Part shown: piece after piece, positions 26,027-36,609 of the stretch | Layout: every line of letters starts with the position of its first letter | Position numbering within the stretch: position 1 is the stretch's first letter | NCBI GenBank assembly: GCA_963920665.1 | Contig: OY987268.1 | Span: 6,512,501 to 6,576,500, forward strand | Source of the DNA: Straminergon stramineum | Taxonomy: Eukaryota; Streptophyta; Bryopsida; Hypnales; Calliergonaceae | Direction of reading: 5' to 3' | DNA: 64,000 nt | Program-made: the position numbers and the translations under genes | The notes under the pieces: model-generated | The model's database searches: none | The model's input: the letters and a program-made list of their open reading frames with translations, nothing else | Told to the model about the DNA's origin: nothing

Positions 26027-26475
26027 AAAATCTTGGAGGCCAACCCATGTTTCCATATTTTTTTTTATGAAGATGCTTGGAGGCCTACACATGTTTCCAT
26101 ATTTTTTTGATTTTATGAGGATGCTTGGAGGCCTACCCATGTTTCCATATTTTAGTTTTAAATAGGATGCTTGGAGGCCTACACATGTTTGCATATTTTA
26201 ATTTCAAATAGGATGCTTGGAGGCCTACACATGTTTGCACATTTTTTTTGATTTTATGAAGATGCTTGGAGGCCTACACATGTTTGCACATTTTTTTTGA
26301 TTTTATGAGGATGCTTGGAGGCCCACACATGTTTGCATATTTTAGTTTCAAATAGGATGCTTGGAGGCCTACCCATGTTTGTACATTTTTTTTAATTTTA
26401 TGAGGATGCTTGGAGGCCTACCCATGTTTACATATTTTAGTTTTTAATAGGAGGCTTGGAGGCTTGCAAAGTTCT
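26027..26475. repeat. minisatellite with alternating 46/49-bp units
   Basis: About ten tandem copies of a unit built on ATGCTTGGAGGCCTACACAT then GTTTGCATATTTT. GCTTGG positions are 26075, 26123, 26169, 26215, 26264, 26313, 26359, 26408 and 26454, so spacings are 46 to 49. Two spacer types appear: one with TTAGTTTCAAATAGG (46 bp) and one with TTTTTTGATTTTATGAGG (48-49 bp). It lies wholly inside CACTA 1. Confidence 0.85.
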
Positions 26476-27569
26476 TTCATGAGATTACTTGAAAATAGTA
26501 GAGAGATTTCAGATGCTACGCATGTTTCCATATTTTTAGTTCAAATGAACATTGTCAATTTGGACACTTTCAATCAATTAAGATGTGTTAGTTCGGACAT
26601 TTTTGGTCCATTCTTTGTCATTTTAGACATTTGTTTTTGAATGTGGACATAATTAGTGTATGTAGACCTGTGAATTTGGACCGTTTTATCTTCTTTTGTT
26701 ATTTCCTAAGACGGATTTGGAATACTACAGATGTACTCACGTTTGTTTTCTTTAGTGGGATGGATGTTCCTCCTTTTGGGGTTATTGAAGTTATGAGGCC
26801 TACACATGTTTTCATATTTTTTTTTAATTGGGTGTAGAACATGTCTCCATTTTTTTCCTAAGTGGGCTTTAAGGGCCTACAAATTTTTTCCTAGAGGGTC
26901 GCCTAACACATAGCCGTCTGTGTAGACATCATGAGAATATTGTAGACGATATGTATGTCTTAGTGCATGTTTTAGTGCATGTTTCAGTGCTCCCAAAACA
27001 TTCATATGACATTGCCAATTTGCATTGAAGGTGCCTCATGTGAACCCTCTACGCAATGCACGTCTTTGTAGTTTCCCACATCATCATGCTCCTCCATGCC
27101 ACTTGTTCTTATAACTTTTGTATCAGACTATTAAGAGCACTCATGAACCTTCCCCTATGGACATTTATAGTTGGAAATCATTTTCCATGGTGAACACCCT
27201 AAACATCATAGTAAAGTTTCATGCTTTAGATACTGCATAAGCTAAATTCTTGTGAATTCAATGCACGTCATCTCAGACAAACATACCTTATGTTGAAGTG
27301 CACATGTGCAAGACAATGAAGACTGCCATGCCCCATTGAATGTCTTAGGGAATGTCCGTATTGCCTTATCCTAATCTCATCATCAACACCCTCTTGTCTC
27401 ATGCGCCTCAATGTAAACACCTGAATATTAATAGGAAGATCACCCTCAACGCCAATAGGTCCTCTGAGACATCATTTACAACATTAAACGTCTATGTGGA
27501 TGTCTTTTGGGACGTCTTGAAGTTGCTCATGGCATTCCAGAGAAGGCCATCAAAATGGTTAAACTAAGA

Positions 27570-27645
27570 AATTGCTGACGTGGCAGTGCCTGCCAAGTCA
27601 ACATATTGTTTGACACGTCAGCTTTGAACCACGTCATTTGCCACG
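27570..27645. repeat. right subterminal ACGT-type motifs of CACTA 1
   Basis: GCTGACGTGGCAG, GACACGTCAGC, CCACGTCATTTG and CCACGTCATC lie within about 70 bases, in both orientations. They match the motif cluster near the left end, as expected of paired transposase-binding regions. Confidence 0.5.
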
Positions 27646-28043
27646 TCATCACTTTTAAACATACCCTGCCCAAAAAATGATGCCCAACTCTTTTATTCAA
27701 GTGGGCAGCGTTGTTATTTAAAAATATAATAATGTAAATGAAAATAACCCATGGTCAAAGTGGGTCCCCCCTACTGACGTGTCAAATATTGTTTTTTCAG
27801 ACAACCATTTGAACATGATGATGTTAGGCACCATCTCAACGTCAAAGTGGATGCAAATAGCAACACCACCGTGTTTTTTCACGTGAATTTCACTTTTTTC
27901 ATCTCCAACATCCACTTCAACCCCTAGTAGACGTAGAGATGTACAAGAAGACTTGTAGACACCAAGTTGGACATGAAATGTCCAGGCCTTAGACAGGAAC
28001 ATGTCAAGGCCCGACACCAAAAAAAACGTAATTTCTTCCTGTG

Positions 28044-28063
28044 CGTCCAGCGTCAAGAGGTGT
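28044..28063 (+). repeat. 20-bp island of repeat R between two CACTA elements
   Basis: CGTCCAGCGTCAAGAGGTGT corresponds to CGTCCAGCGTCGAGAGGTGT in the intact repeat copy (19198-19217). Its first three bases are the right target duplication of CACTA 1. Its last three are the left target duplication of CACTA 2. Confidence 0.85.
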
Positions 28064-28079
28064 CACTACAAGAAAACGA

Positions 28080-29035
28080 GTGTTTTATGACTATAAAAAT
28101 ATGATTGAGGATGACTGGCAACTATTCGTAGTCATATTTTTGGAGGCCAACTCTTTGAAAAAAAATATGACTACAAATATGACTGCTAGTCATGTTTTGG
28201 CCTTGTACGTTGCGGGCGTATAGTATATGTTCGTTGGGAACTCCAAAATACTTCATAGAGCTTCATAGGGAACATGTTTGGGGAATATACAATCATATCC
28301 ATTAGTCATATTTTTGCATCAGTCATATTTTGTAGTCATATTTTTATAATAGTCAAATTTTTTTCTTTTGGGCAGCTTGAAGAAAATTTGGGCGGGAAAT
28401 ATATTTGGAGAGTGCTTAATCATATTTGCTAGGCATAATTTCACTTTAGTCATATTTTGCAGTCATATTTTTGAGTCAATCATATTTTATAGTCATATTT
28501 TTATGATAGTCACATTTTTTTTTCTTTTGGGCAAATTGAAGAAAATTTGGGCAGGAAATATATTTGGAGAGTGCTAAATCATATTTAGCAGTCATAATTT
28601 CACTTTAGTCATATTTTGGAGTCATATTTTCATAATAGTCACATTTTTTTTCTTTTGGGCAATTTGAAGAAAATTTGGGCAAGGATTATATTTGGAGAGT
28701 GCTAAATCATATTTGCTAGTCATAATTTCACTTTAGTCATATTTTTGAGTCAGTCATATTTATTAGTCATATTTTTGCATCAGTCATATTTTGCAGTCAT
28801 ATTTTTGAGTCAATCATATTTATTAGTCATATTTTTGCATCAATTATATTTTGTAGTCTTATTTCTGTGATAGTCACATTTTTGTTCTTTTAGGCAACTT
28901 GAAGAAAATTTGGGTGGGAAATATATTTGGAGAGTACTAAATCATATTTGCTAGTCATGATTTCACTTTAGTCATATTTTGCAGTCGTATTTTTGAGTCA
29001 GTCATATTTTGTAGACACATTTCTTTGGTAGTTAT
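28080..29035. repeat. left subterminal array of CACTA 2
   Basis: Dozens of AGTCATATTTT motifs occur. They are embedded in four larger tandem units, each containing TTCTTTTGGGCAATTTGAAG then AAAATTTGGG, near 28362, 28523, 28650 and 28885. The regular motif spacing suggests a binding array for the element's own DNA-binding protein. Confidence 0.8.
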
Positions 29036-31228
29036 TTTTTGTTTCTTTGGTGGGAGCCTAAGGAAAAGGTTGGCAATCTAAGATGGGTCTTCTATATTTT
29101 GTCCCTAGAGGCCATTTCTTGGGATGACTTTGTTTAATACCTATTAAAAAAAATTCTTTTCTTTTGTATGATGTATCTATTACAGAATTAATGTCCAAAT
29201 AATTTGGGATGGCACATGTTTATATTTCAATTAATATATTCAAAATTTTTATAGGAATTAGAAAAGGAATAGAGAGGAATAAAACAATTAATAATAGGAG
29301 ATAATCAATTCTTATTTGAGTATTTAAGAAAAAATTAGAGAGGAATAAAAGTCTATGGACAAACCAAAGCACCAAGGTAGGACTAAGCTTGAGAATCCAA
29401 GATAGAAATCGGGCCTGCCTTGATTCACTATTGGAATTTGCTGTGGAATTAACTAATTATGTTAATTGATTGTGATGGCTAATGCAAAGCGAAATCTAAT
29501 GTAGTTAAACTAGTAATGTAGATTGAAGGGTGTAGAGTTTAGAAAAATTACTTGAAGATTGGAAAAAATTTAATGCAAAGAGAAGAAAGAACAGTGTGAG
29601 AAAAATTCATGCCCTAGTGGCCATGAAGCAAGAGTAAGTGAGGAGTGCAATTTGTGTTGAGAGTCTCTAAGTGTTTGAAGAAGAAGCGTAGGTTCCAAGT
29701 TGCTATTCCAAGCTTTGGACATGGTTAGGAGACTAATATGACCCTCTTATAAGGATTCAACTATGTATTAAACAAAGATTGTTGATTATAATACATGTAG
29801 TTGATCAAAAAATGTTGAAAATAATTTGGAGAAAGTCAAGAGGGGGAAGTAGAAAGAAATAGGTTGAAAGAAAAGAATGAGATCATATATCGAATTTATA
29901 CTCCTTGTTGTAAAAGTTGTTATTTAAGTTGTATCAAAAAATACAAAAAATGTAACAAAAATGGATTAAAGCAGACTTCATGATACAATTACAATATACA
30001 TGTTGGAGAATAGGGATGTTGTGGAAACAAATTCCAAGGCATGTCCTTCAATTTGGCACTTAGTTTATTTTCTTCTTGTAGAAACTGTAGTTGTGCTAGA
30101 AATTGGAGGTTTAAATCAAATTTCTAAAAATTTATTAAATCCAATTTAGAATTCAAAAACACTTCGTTAATTTGTAGAGGATTCCAGTAACATATCACAC
30201 TTTAAAAAATAGAGAAAAATTATGGAAGATAGAGTACGATGAAATTGGATAATCTATGGCATTAGTTTGGATAAAAAATACCAAAGTTCATCCAATTCAA
30301 GTAAAAAAGGAAACTTGAAATTTAGTGACATTTAGAATTCAATTTTGAAAATATAAATGAATTTAAAATTATGGGCTAAGAGAAAATGTTGGATGAAATC
30401 TTGAAGAATAAATTAAAAACAAACCTTCATCCATCTATATTTTTTTGCTAAAAACATTTCCTTATAAATATCTTTACGATTTTAAAATAGGCCTGCAACG
30501 TTCTACAACTTAAATTAACAAATTTTAAAATTTCTCAACTAGGATTTGGAAATCTAGAGTTTTGACCTTGATTGGCCAAAACCATCTAAAACCTTTAACT
30601 TTTATAGTTTGACTGTGTTTTAGTTTAGATGTAAACCACTTATTGTTTATCATTAGAAAAAAATTGTTTATTGCTTAGAATACTCATTGAACAATATTTA
30701 AATATCCAACTTAGGATTTGAAGCTCAACAACAAAAAATATAGTTGTGTTTATTTTATCTCAAGGATATATATAAAACACTCATATATATCATATATTGA
30801 AGTTTATCTCTTTTTTAGAAAGGTTTTCTGCAATGTCATATAAGCCGTATTTATAAAGAATCTCTATAGGGTTGTTTAGACGTTATAGAATTATTTATAT
30901 GAAGATTAAGACTCATTGTGATATACATGGTTGAATTGGAATTAAAAGATGGTTGTTTGAATGTTTTTATAAGGATATAGATTATAAGAACATAATCCCT
31001 TTTAAAAAATTCAAAAATATTTTTCAATATTGTCTTTATAAAATACTTTTGTTCTTATATACTTAATGCATGGATGTAGATATTTTGATTCATGCATGAC
31101 TTTTTTTTGCTATAACTATAGGTGCTTAAGGCCTTGTAACTTCCCTTTACACATTTTGTAGAGTTATATTGCAACATACATCCACTTTGTAGCAAATTTT
31201 GTTGTTAAAATAACTTAATTGCTTAGTA

Positions 31229-31300
31229 TAGTCATATTTATTGACTCGCATGACTACGTCAAGTCGCATGACTAGAGCAAGTCATATACATGACTGGGGT
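31229..31300. repeat. internal CATGACT cluster of CACTA 2
   Basis: Several CATGACT/AGTCAT motifs occur here (GACTCGCATGACTACG, TCGCATGACTAGAGC, CATATACATGACTGGGG). They sit immediately before AAAACCCTAGCTGCC and a pyrimidine-rich tract, a combination that resembles a plant promoter and 5' leader. A promoter role is inferred only. Confidence 0.4.
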
Positions 31301-31314
31301 TTTAAAACCCTAGC

Positions 31315-32230
31315 TGCCATTTCTTCTTTTTCTTCTTTGTTTTTTGTTGCCTCTTATGTTTTGCTTCTTGTTGTTTTCTAGGTCTTGGTTCTTCTTGCCT
31401 TCTAGTCCTTACTTTTTGTTTCTTTTTAGTTCTTGAGCTTTGCTTCTAGTTTCTTCTTGTTTCTTCTTGTTACCTCTTAATTCTTGCTTCCTAGTTCCTA
31501 CTTTTTGTTGCTTCTTAGTTCTTGATCTTTGGTTTTTAGTCCTTGATCTTTGTTTCTAATTTCTTCTTATTACCTCTTAATTCTTGCTACCTAATTCTTA
31601 ATTTTTGTTTTTTCTTAGTTCTTGATTCTTGTTTGTAGTTTCTTCTTGTTACTTCTTAATTCTTGCTTCTTAGTTCCTACTCTTTTTATTTCTTAGTTTT
31701 TGATTCTTGCTTGTAGTTTCTTCTTGTTACATCATAATTCTTGCTTCTGAGTTTTTACTTTTTTTGCTTCTTAGTTCTTAATTATTGCTTCTAGTTTTTT
31801 CTTGTTCCATCTTAATTTTTGCGTCCTAGTTCTTGGCTCTTGTTGCTTTCTAATTGTTACTTTTAATTTCTTTTTGTTATTCATTTTAAATTGTGTTTTT
31901 TGTTTGTTTTAATTCTTGTTTTTTCTTGTTATTTATTGCATTTGATTACATCTTAAATTGTATTTTTTGTTGCTTCTTGTTGCATCTCAGTTCTTTCTTT
32001 TTCTTGTTATTTATTGCATCTTAAATCATATTTTTTGTTGCTTCTTGCTGTCTTTTAGTTCTTATTTTCTCTTGTTATTTGTTGCATTTTATTGTATTTT
32101 ATTGCATCTTAAGTTGTGTCTGTTGTTTTGTTTTGTAGCACCTTAATTCTTACTTCTTCTTGTTTATTATTACCTCTTAACACTTGCCACTTTGTAGTTC
32201 TTGTTTCTTTTATCACTATTATTGTTATTT
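31315..32230 (+). repeat. T/C-rich imperfect tandem repeat in CACTA 2
   Basis: A strongly strand-biased block of TTCTTCTTGTTACCTCTTAA, then TTCTTGCTTCCTAGTTC-like units, repeated many times with drift. Purines are scarce on the plus strand. Short open frames here (31958-32146, 32116-32361) encode only hydrophobic low-complexity sequence and are not credible genes. Confidence 0.7.
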
Positions 32231-32779
32231 CTTTTTATTTCTTTATGTTTTCTAAAGATATAGTAGTTATGAATTTTTCTTACTTTAAACTTGTGCTTCA
32301 TATTTTTTATTGCCTTAAATCTTTAAAGGTTGAGCTATATTGTTCATTCACTAAAAATTAATCTCTTTCATTGTATATGTAGGCACTTAAAGTTGGATTG
32401 AAGTTATCGGAGGCTACTTACAACACTTGAGAGGCAACTTCTTCAAATTTCAGTAAGAAATATAGGTCCTAGAGCTAATAGGAATATACACTTATAGAGT
32501 GTCATTGTCATATGTTTTGTGTTAGTGACTAATAAATGCCATTGAAAAGAGTCACATTTTTTATGGCATTTTCTTACTTTAATATGATTGTCTCTTATGC
32601 ACCTCAAAAATCATATGTACTCAATTTTTATTTGATGGAGTCATTTATTTAGCTACTAAACCATGTTGAAGCATGATTGCAACACCTCAAGTTGATTTAG
32701 AATGTATGGAATGTGATTGTAGTTCATAACAAAAGTTACTATAAATCTCAAGTCATCCCAATTATAAATATTATTTGCT

Positions 32780-33600
32780 TGAGTCATATTTTATAATATA
32801 TCTTAGCCAAAATATGACTTGTTGTAGTTATATAATGCTCACAATCATGTCAATAATGTGACTTTATACTTTTAAAATTATGACTACATTCAATCATAAA
32901 ATTACAAGTAATATTCTATGTGAACTACTACATGAGCTAAAATATGACTTACATTAGTCATATTTCACATCAATAAAATTATGACTCATGAAGGTCATAT
33001 TCCACATCAAGAAAAAATTATGACTTTCAAGAGTCATTTTTACATCAACATGTAGAGCATATGAATCATAAGAGTCATTTTTCATAATTACAAAAAATAT
33101 GACTCACAAGAGTCATATTTCACATCAATAAAATTATGACTCATGAAGGTCATATTCCACATCAACAAAAAATACGACCTACTAGAGTCATTTTTACATC
33201 AACATATAGAGAATATGAGTCATGAGAGTCATTTTTCACATCAACCAAAAATATGACTTATAGAAGTCATATTCCACGTTAATAAAAAAAATATGACTAC
33301 ATAGAGTCATATGCCACATGAACCAAAATATGACTCAACGTAGTCATATTCCACATCAGCCAAAAATATGACTACATGGAGTCATATGCCACGTAGACTT
33401 TTTTTTCTTTTGCTTGGGCAGATCAAGAAAAAGTCAAGACTCCAAAGATAGTCAACATATACGCCACATAGACAATATACGGCTAAGTATACCCCCAATA
33501 CAAATGACTGCAAATATGACTCATGAAAAATTTGACTAGTCGGTAATGACTAGACCTAGTCATATCACGCGTCATCTACAGTGTTTTCTGTCTAAGTCAT
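32780..33600. repeat. right subterminal array of CACTA 2
   Basis: Repeated units of about 45-60 bases carry paired motifs such as ATATGACTCACAAGAGTCATA, followed by TTTCACATCA. Each unit is a small inverted repeat of ATGACT/AGTCAT. It mirrors the AGTCATATTT array at the left end, in opposite orientation, as expected for CACTA subterminal regions. Confidence 0.8.
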
Positions 33601-33667
33601 ATATTGAGATTTTACAACTCATTGCAGTCATTTTTTGCAGTCATAAAACACCCGTTTTGTTGTAGTG

Positions 33668-33866
33668 TGTGCAACAGCGGCAAACGCAGAATACCCTCTG
33701 TGCACATTCCAACTCTCAAGGCACGGAGTTCAACGTCCGTCCTGGAGTTGCTACGTTGCTCTTCCAGAAGCTTCAATATACCCTGGTATCGTCTGTACCA
33801 CAATATGTGCAGGGTATCGCGTGGCTTTTCTTGGATAGAGAGAAAGAGAGAGAGATCCAATGTCTA
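33668..33866 (+). repeat. repeat R, second copy, right part
   Basis: Resumes the match to the intact copy with TGTGCAACAGCGG, GAATACCCTCTGTGCACATT, GTTCAACGTCCGTCCTGGAG and TGTGCAGGGTATCGCGTGG. About 130 bases present in the intact copy are missing before the GA-rich end. Its first three bases are the right target duplication of CACTA 2. Confidence 0.8.
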
Positions 33867-35117
33867 TTTTTCATATGACAAACTTTGCATCAAGTTTTTA
33901 TTAAATAGTTGAAATGGAATATAATGCACATGCATCAGAAAAGTCTGAATACCAGAAACATCTTGAAATAATACCAAAATTTATATTGAAATTGTATTGT
34001 ACAATTCTTTTTAATCATTTCCCCTAATTGCAACCATTTTAAGAAAAGATTTAAAAAATGATTTCTTCGTGTAGGTTAGGAGATGCTATCACAAGGATAG
34101 ATATCAAAGTTTGCAATACATGCATGTGGCAAATATATTAATTAGACAATCGTGTTCTAGTCATTTTTCCAAAAAAAAATTATAGTTAATTTTATAATAA
34201 TGCAAAAATATGAGTCATTGCCAATTAGATGCAAGATTTCAAAATCTTGAATCCATTTGAAATATTCTAAGCCACTAAAGGACTCCACATAAAATTACTC
34301 AACAATGATATCAAGGTGCCTCTAGGGTTTATGAATGTAAATAATAGTAATTCATTTACTAACATCCAAGGCAAAAATATCTTAAAAAAAATCATTTGCA
34401 ATCAATGTTAATTGCTTTTTAAATTAGTCAATACAAATTCATCTTAACATGTATGGTGCTAGTGTTTTTCTTCTACTATTTAAATTTCTCTTTAGTATTG
34501 TCTATTAGTTTATTTAGATTATTACACATGGAAGTCTTCATTACAAGAATTTGCCGGACTTATTTTTTTCTCAAAACCTCCATATTGACATGCATTCCTG
34601 TTCCCACTCTAGTAGGGAATTCCAACCCCTTGATGGCAAATTGAATATTTGAGGTGCATTGAGATACTTTTCTTGTAAAACCAAATCAATTTTGTACAAT
34701 ACTTGCTTCAATCAAACTCAGATTGCCATGACAATGTCATATTTCTTTCAATGACTTGCAACAACAGAGGGAATGTGTGTTATGTGGAGGAGAGGAGATA
34801 GATCTTGTTAGTGGACTTTCTTTTTCCATTTTGCAACTCCACTAAGTTTAACCCCGGAGTGCCCAACACATATTTACCAAAATCCACAGATCCTTCTCAA
34901 CTCATTCCAATCAAACTATCACCTAAAACAAGATTCACAGAAATTGACCATACCAATTGGTAGAAGAGACAAGCCTGGAGCGTGTAGGGGAAAGCACAAA
35001 TGATTTCATCATATCATTGAAAAGATTATAATAGTCAAATAGGACAATCTTTCATTTTTAAGACGGGTTTTTTGAGGTACTAGAGCACTTAGGGGTAAAA
35101 TAGTGAAATTAGGTTGC
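33867..35117. other. intergenic, nothing recognised
   Basis: AT-rich sequence without a supported gene. The last bases contain AATAGTGAAATTAGGTTGC, which recurs in inverted form near 38897-38915. Confidence 0.4.
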
Positions 35118-35351
35118 TTTAGGGCATCTCCACCAATCCGTGTCATATTGGACGTGCCGAACCGTGAATGCTATGTGTCAAGGGAGAGGAAGGGCACACT
35201 TTGTTATAGGGCCACCACCGGGAGACTCTTATATTATAAATTCCACTGCAATATTTCAAATACCAATGCTAAACTAGGTCATGATTGCTAAGAGCACTCA
35301 TGTTTGTGGCACTTTCATTCATTGGGGTGGGGTGGGTCTCTGTAGTAGACA

Positions 35352-36412
35352 TTAACCCCTAAAATGCCTAAGGCCTCTTTGGAGCTTCTTGAAATTTGCT
35401 CTAAATTGAACAAAAAGTCAACATTTTCATAAGTTGTACCAATTTCTTTTAAATTGTAACCATACAAATTCAAACTAGACATGTTAGAGATCACATAGGA
35501 AAAGAAAATATAACAATATCACTTACAAATTGAAAGATTACAATGTTTGATCATGAGGGTGTAAAAATTGTGAAAATTTTTCAATTCACTTTTTGCATGT
35601 CAACTCTACAAATTTGGTCACTAAAAAAATACGAGGTTATAGGGCCTAGCATGCACAACCCCAATCATTTTACAATTTTTCAAAATCTATTCTACAATTT
35701 TTTTAAATGAATTTCTAATGTGATTTTGCCTCCAAGATCTAGTGTATTTGAGGCTCATTTCTAAGAGCCTTCAACACTATGGGTAGTCAAGATTGCAATG
35801 GGCATCCTTGCACAAAATCTTCAATAGAAAAATCATAATCTTTTATCTTTAAGATCAACATTTTTATCCTAAAACTAGACTTCAAAAAGAATTCTCCAAA
35901 AATATAAACTAATAATAATAGCAATTGGGTTGGGTTTTACTTAACTTCAAAATTTTCGAAACACCAGAATCTGGTGCCTTGGGCATTTAAGGTAGACATA
36001 CCATTCACCATACACCACATTGAACTAGACATCTATCGCACATAGACCACATACTATCCAAAAGTTGGGAATGATGCCAAATATCCATGATTTCATGAGA
36101 ATTGTGGAGGAACATCTTGGGATCATCGTTGGAACGTGGAAGGGTATACTTCTTTTAGGAACTGCACATCCACTGCACAATGTGCGATGAAGGGTTGTTC
36201 CAAATTTTTTAGTAAAACCAAACCTTTCTAAACAAGAATCACAATTGAAATGAATTTACATGATCTCATATTTTGTTTTGAATATCTTCAAAGTCTACAC
36301 TCGACATGGATTTAGTGCATCAAATTTTTTTTTAAAAAAACTCCTAATTTGTTTGGAAGAAGGCTTCCTAATCTGCTTGTGCCATGATTAGCACGTCTAC
36401 CTTAGGGGTTAA
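35352..36412 (+). mobile_element. TTAACCCC-family element, subfamily 2, with internal insertion
   Basis: It starts TTAACCCCTAAAATGCC and ends CTTAGGGGTTAA. The first 640 bases match 15443-16087 in inverted orientation. The remainder is mostly an inner segment (35988-36404) with its own inverted ends, which the other copy lacks. No credible protein is encoded. Confidence 0.6.
35988..36404. mobile_element. inner insertion with TAAGGTAG ends (417 bp)
   Basis: The segment begins TAAGGTAGACATACC and ends GCACGTCTACCTTA. It is missing from the related copy at 15443-16087. Its ends and length (about 420 bp) resemble the elements at 38924 and 60177, though the interior similarity was not established by eye. 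Confidence 0.45.
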
Positions 36413-36609
36413 AAACTATGCTCCTAGTCAGATGAAGTACACTTCAAATATGAGAGGGCCCTATAGCCTATAGTGTGACAAGCAATTTGGGAGATCCATG
36501 TTGTTAAAAAACCCGAAATTGGTCAATTGGTGGGATATGACATCTCTCCAAGGCACGCCACAACTTCTAACGCGGTAGTGTGGTGTGCCCTCATGGAGAT
36601 GCTCTTAAT

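Larger units (their letters stand above)
21894..28043. mobile_element. CACTA (En/Spm-type) transposon 1, 6150 bp, decayed
   Basis: The left end reads CACTAGAAGAAAACAC. The right end read in reverse is CACAGGAAGAAATTACG, matching at 10 of the first 12 positions. Both sides carry CGT (21891-21893 and 28044-28046), the 3-bp duplication expected of CACTA elements. The uninterrupted repeat at 19197-19204 shows a single CGT at that site. Subterminal regions are full of short motifs containing GACGTGGC, TAGACAT and GACGTC. The interior holds a broken protein gene on the minus strand, a 276-bp duplication and a 46/49-bp minisatellite. It is probably no longer autonomous. Confidence 0.85.
28064..33667. 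mobile_element. CACTA (En/Spm-type) transposon 2, 5604 bp, non-coding
   Basis: It begins CACTACAAGAAAACGAGTG, followed by TTTTATGACT. It ends AGTCATAAAACACCC, followed by GTTTTGTTGTAGTG. These are classic CACTACAAGAAAA plant termini with extended inverted repeats. TGT flanks both ends (28061-28063 and 33668-33670). Subterminal arrays of AGTCATATTT and ATATGACT motifs occupy roughly the first and last kilobase. The 3.7-kb interior has no transposase-like frame, only short open frames in T-rich sequence. It is therefore probably non-autonomous. Its motifs differ from those of CACTA 1, so it belongs to a separate family. Confidence 0.9.
35118..36609. mobile_element. small inverted-repeat element carrying nested insertions
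   Basis: The left end, TTTAGGGCATCTCCACC, faces a right end that in reverse reads TTAAGAGCATCTCCATG. The shared core is AGRGCATCTCCA. AATTAGGTTGC flanks it on both sides (35107-35117, 36610-36620), a possible 11-base target duplication. Removing the inner element (35352-36412) leaves about 430 bp, a plausible MITE size. No coding capacity is seen. Confidence 0.5.

Noticed and set aside
31958..32361. Membrane-protein-like open frames
   Set aside because: Their hydrophobicity is a by-product of the T/C-rich repeat. No real gene structure is present.
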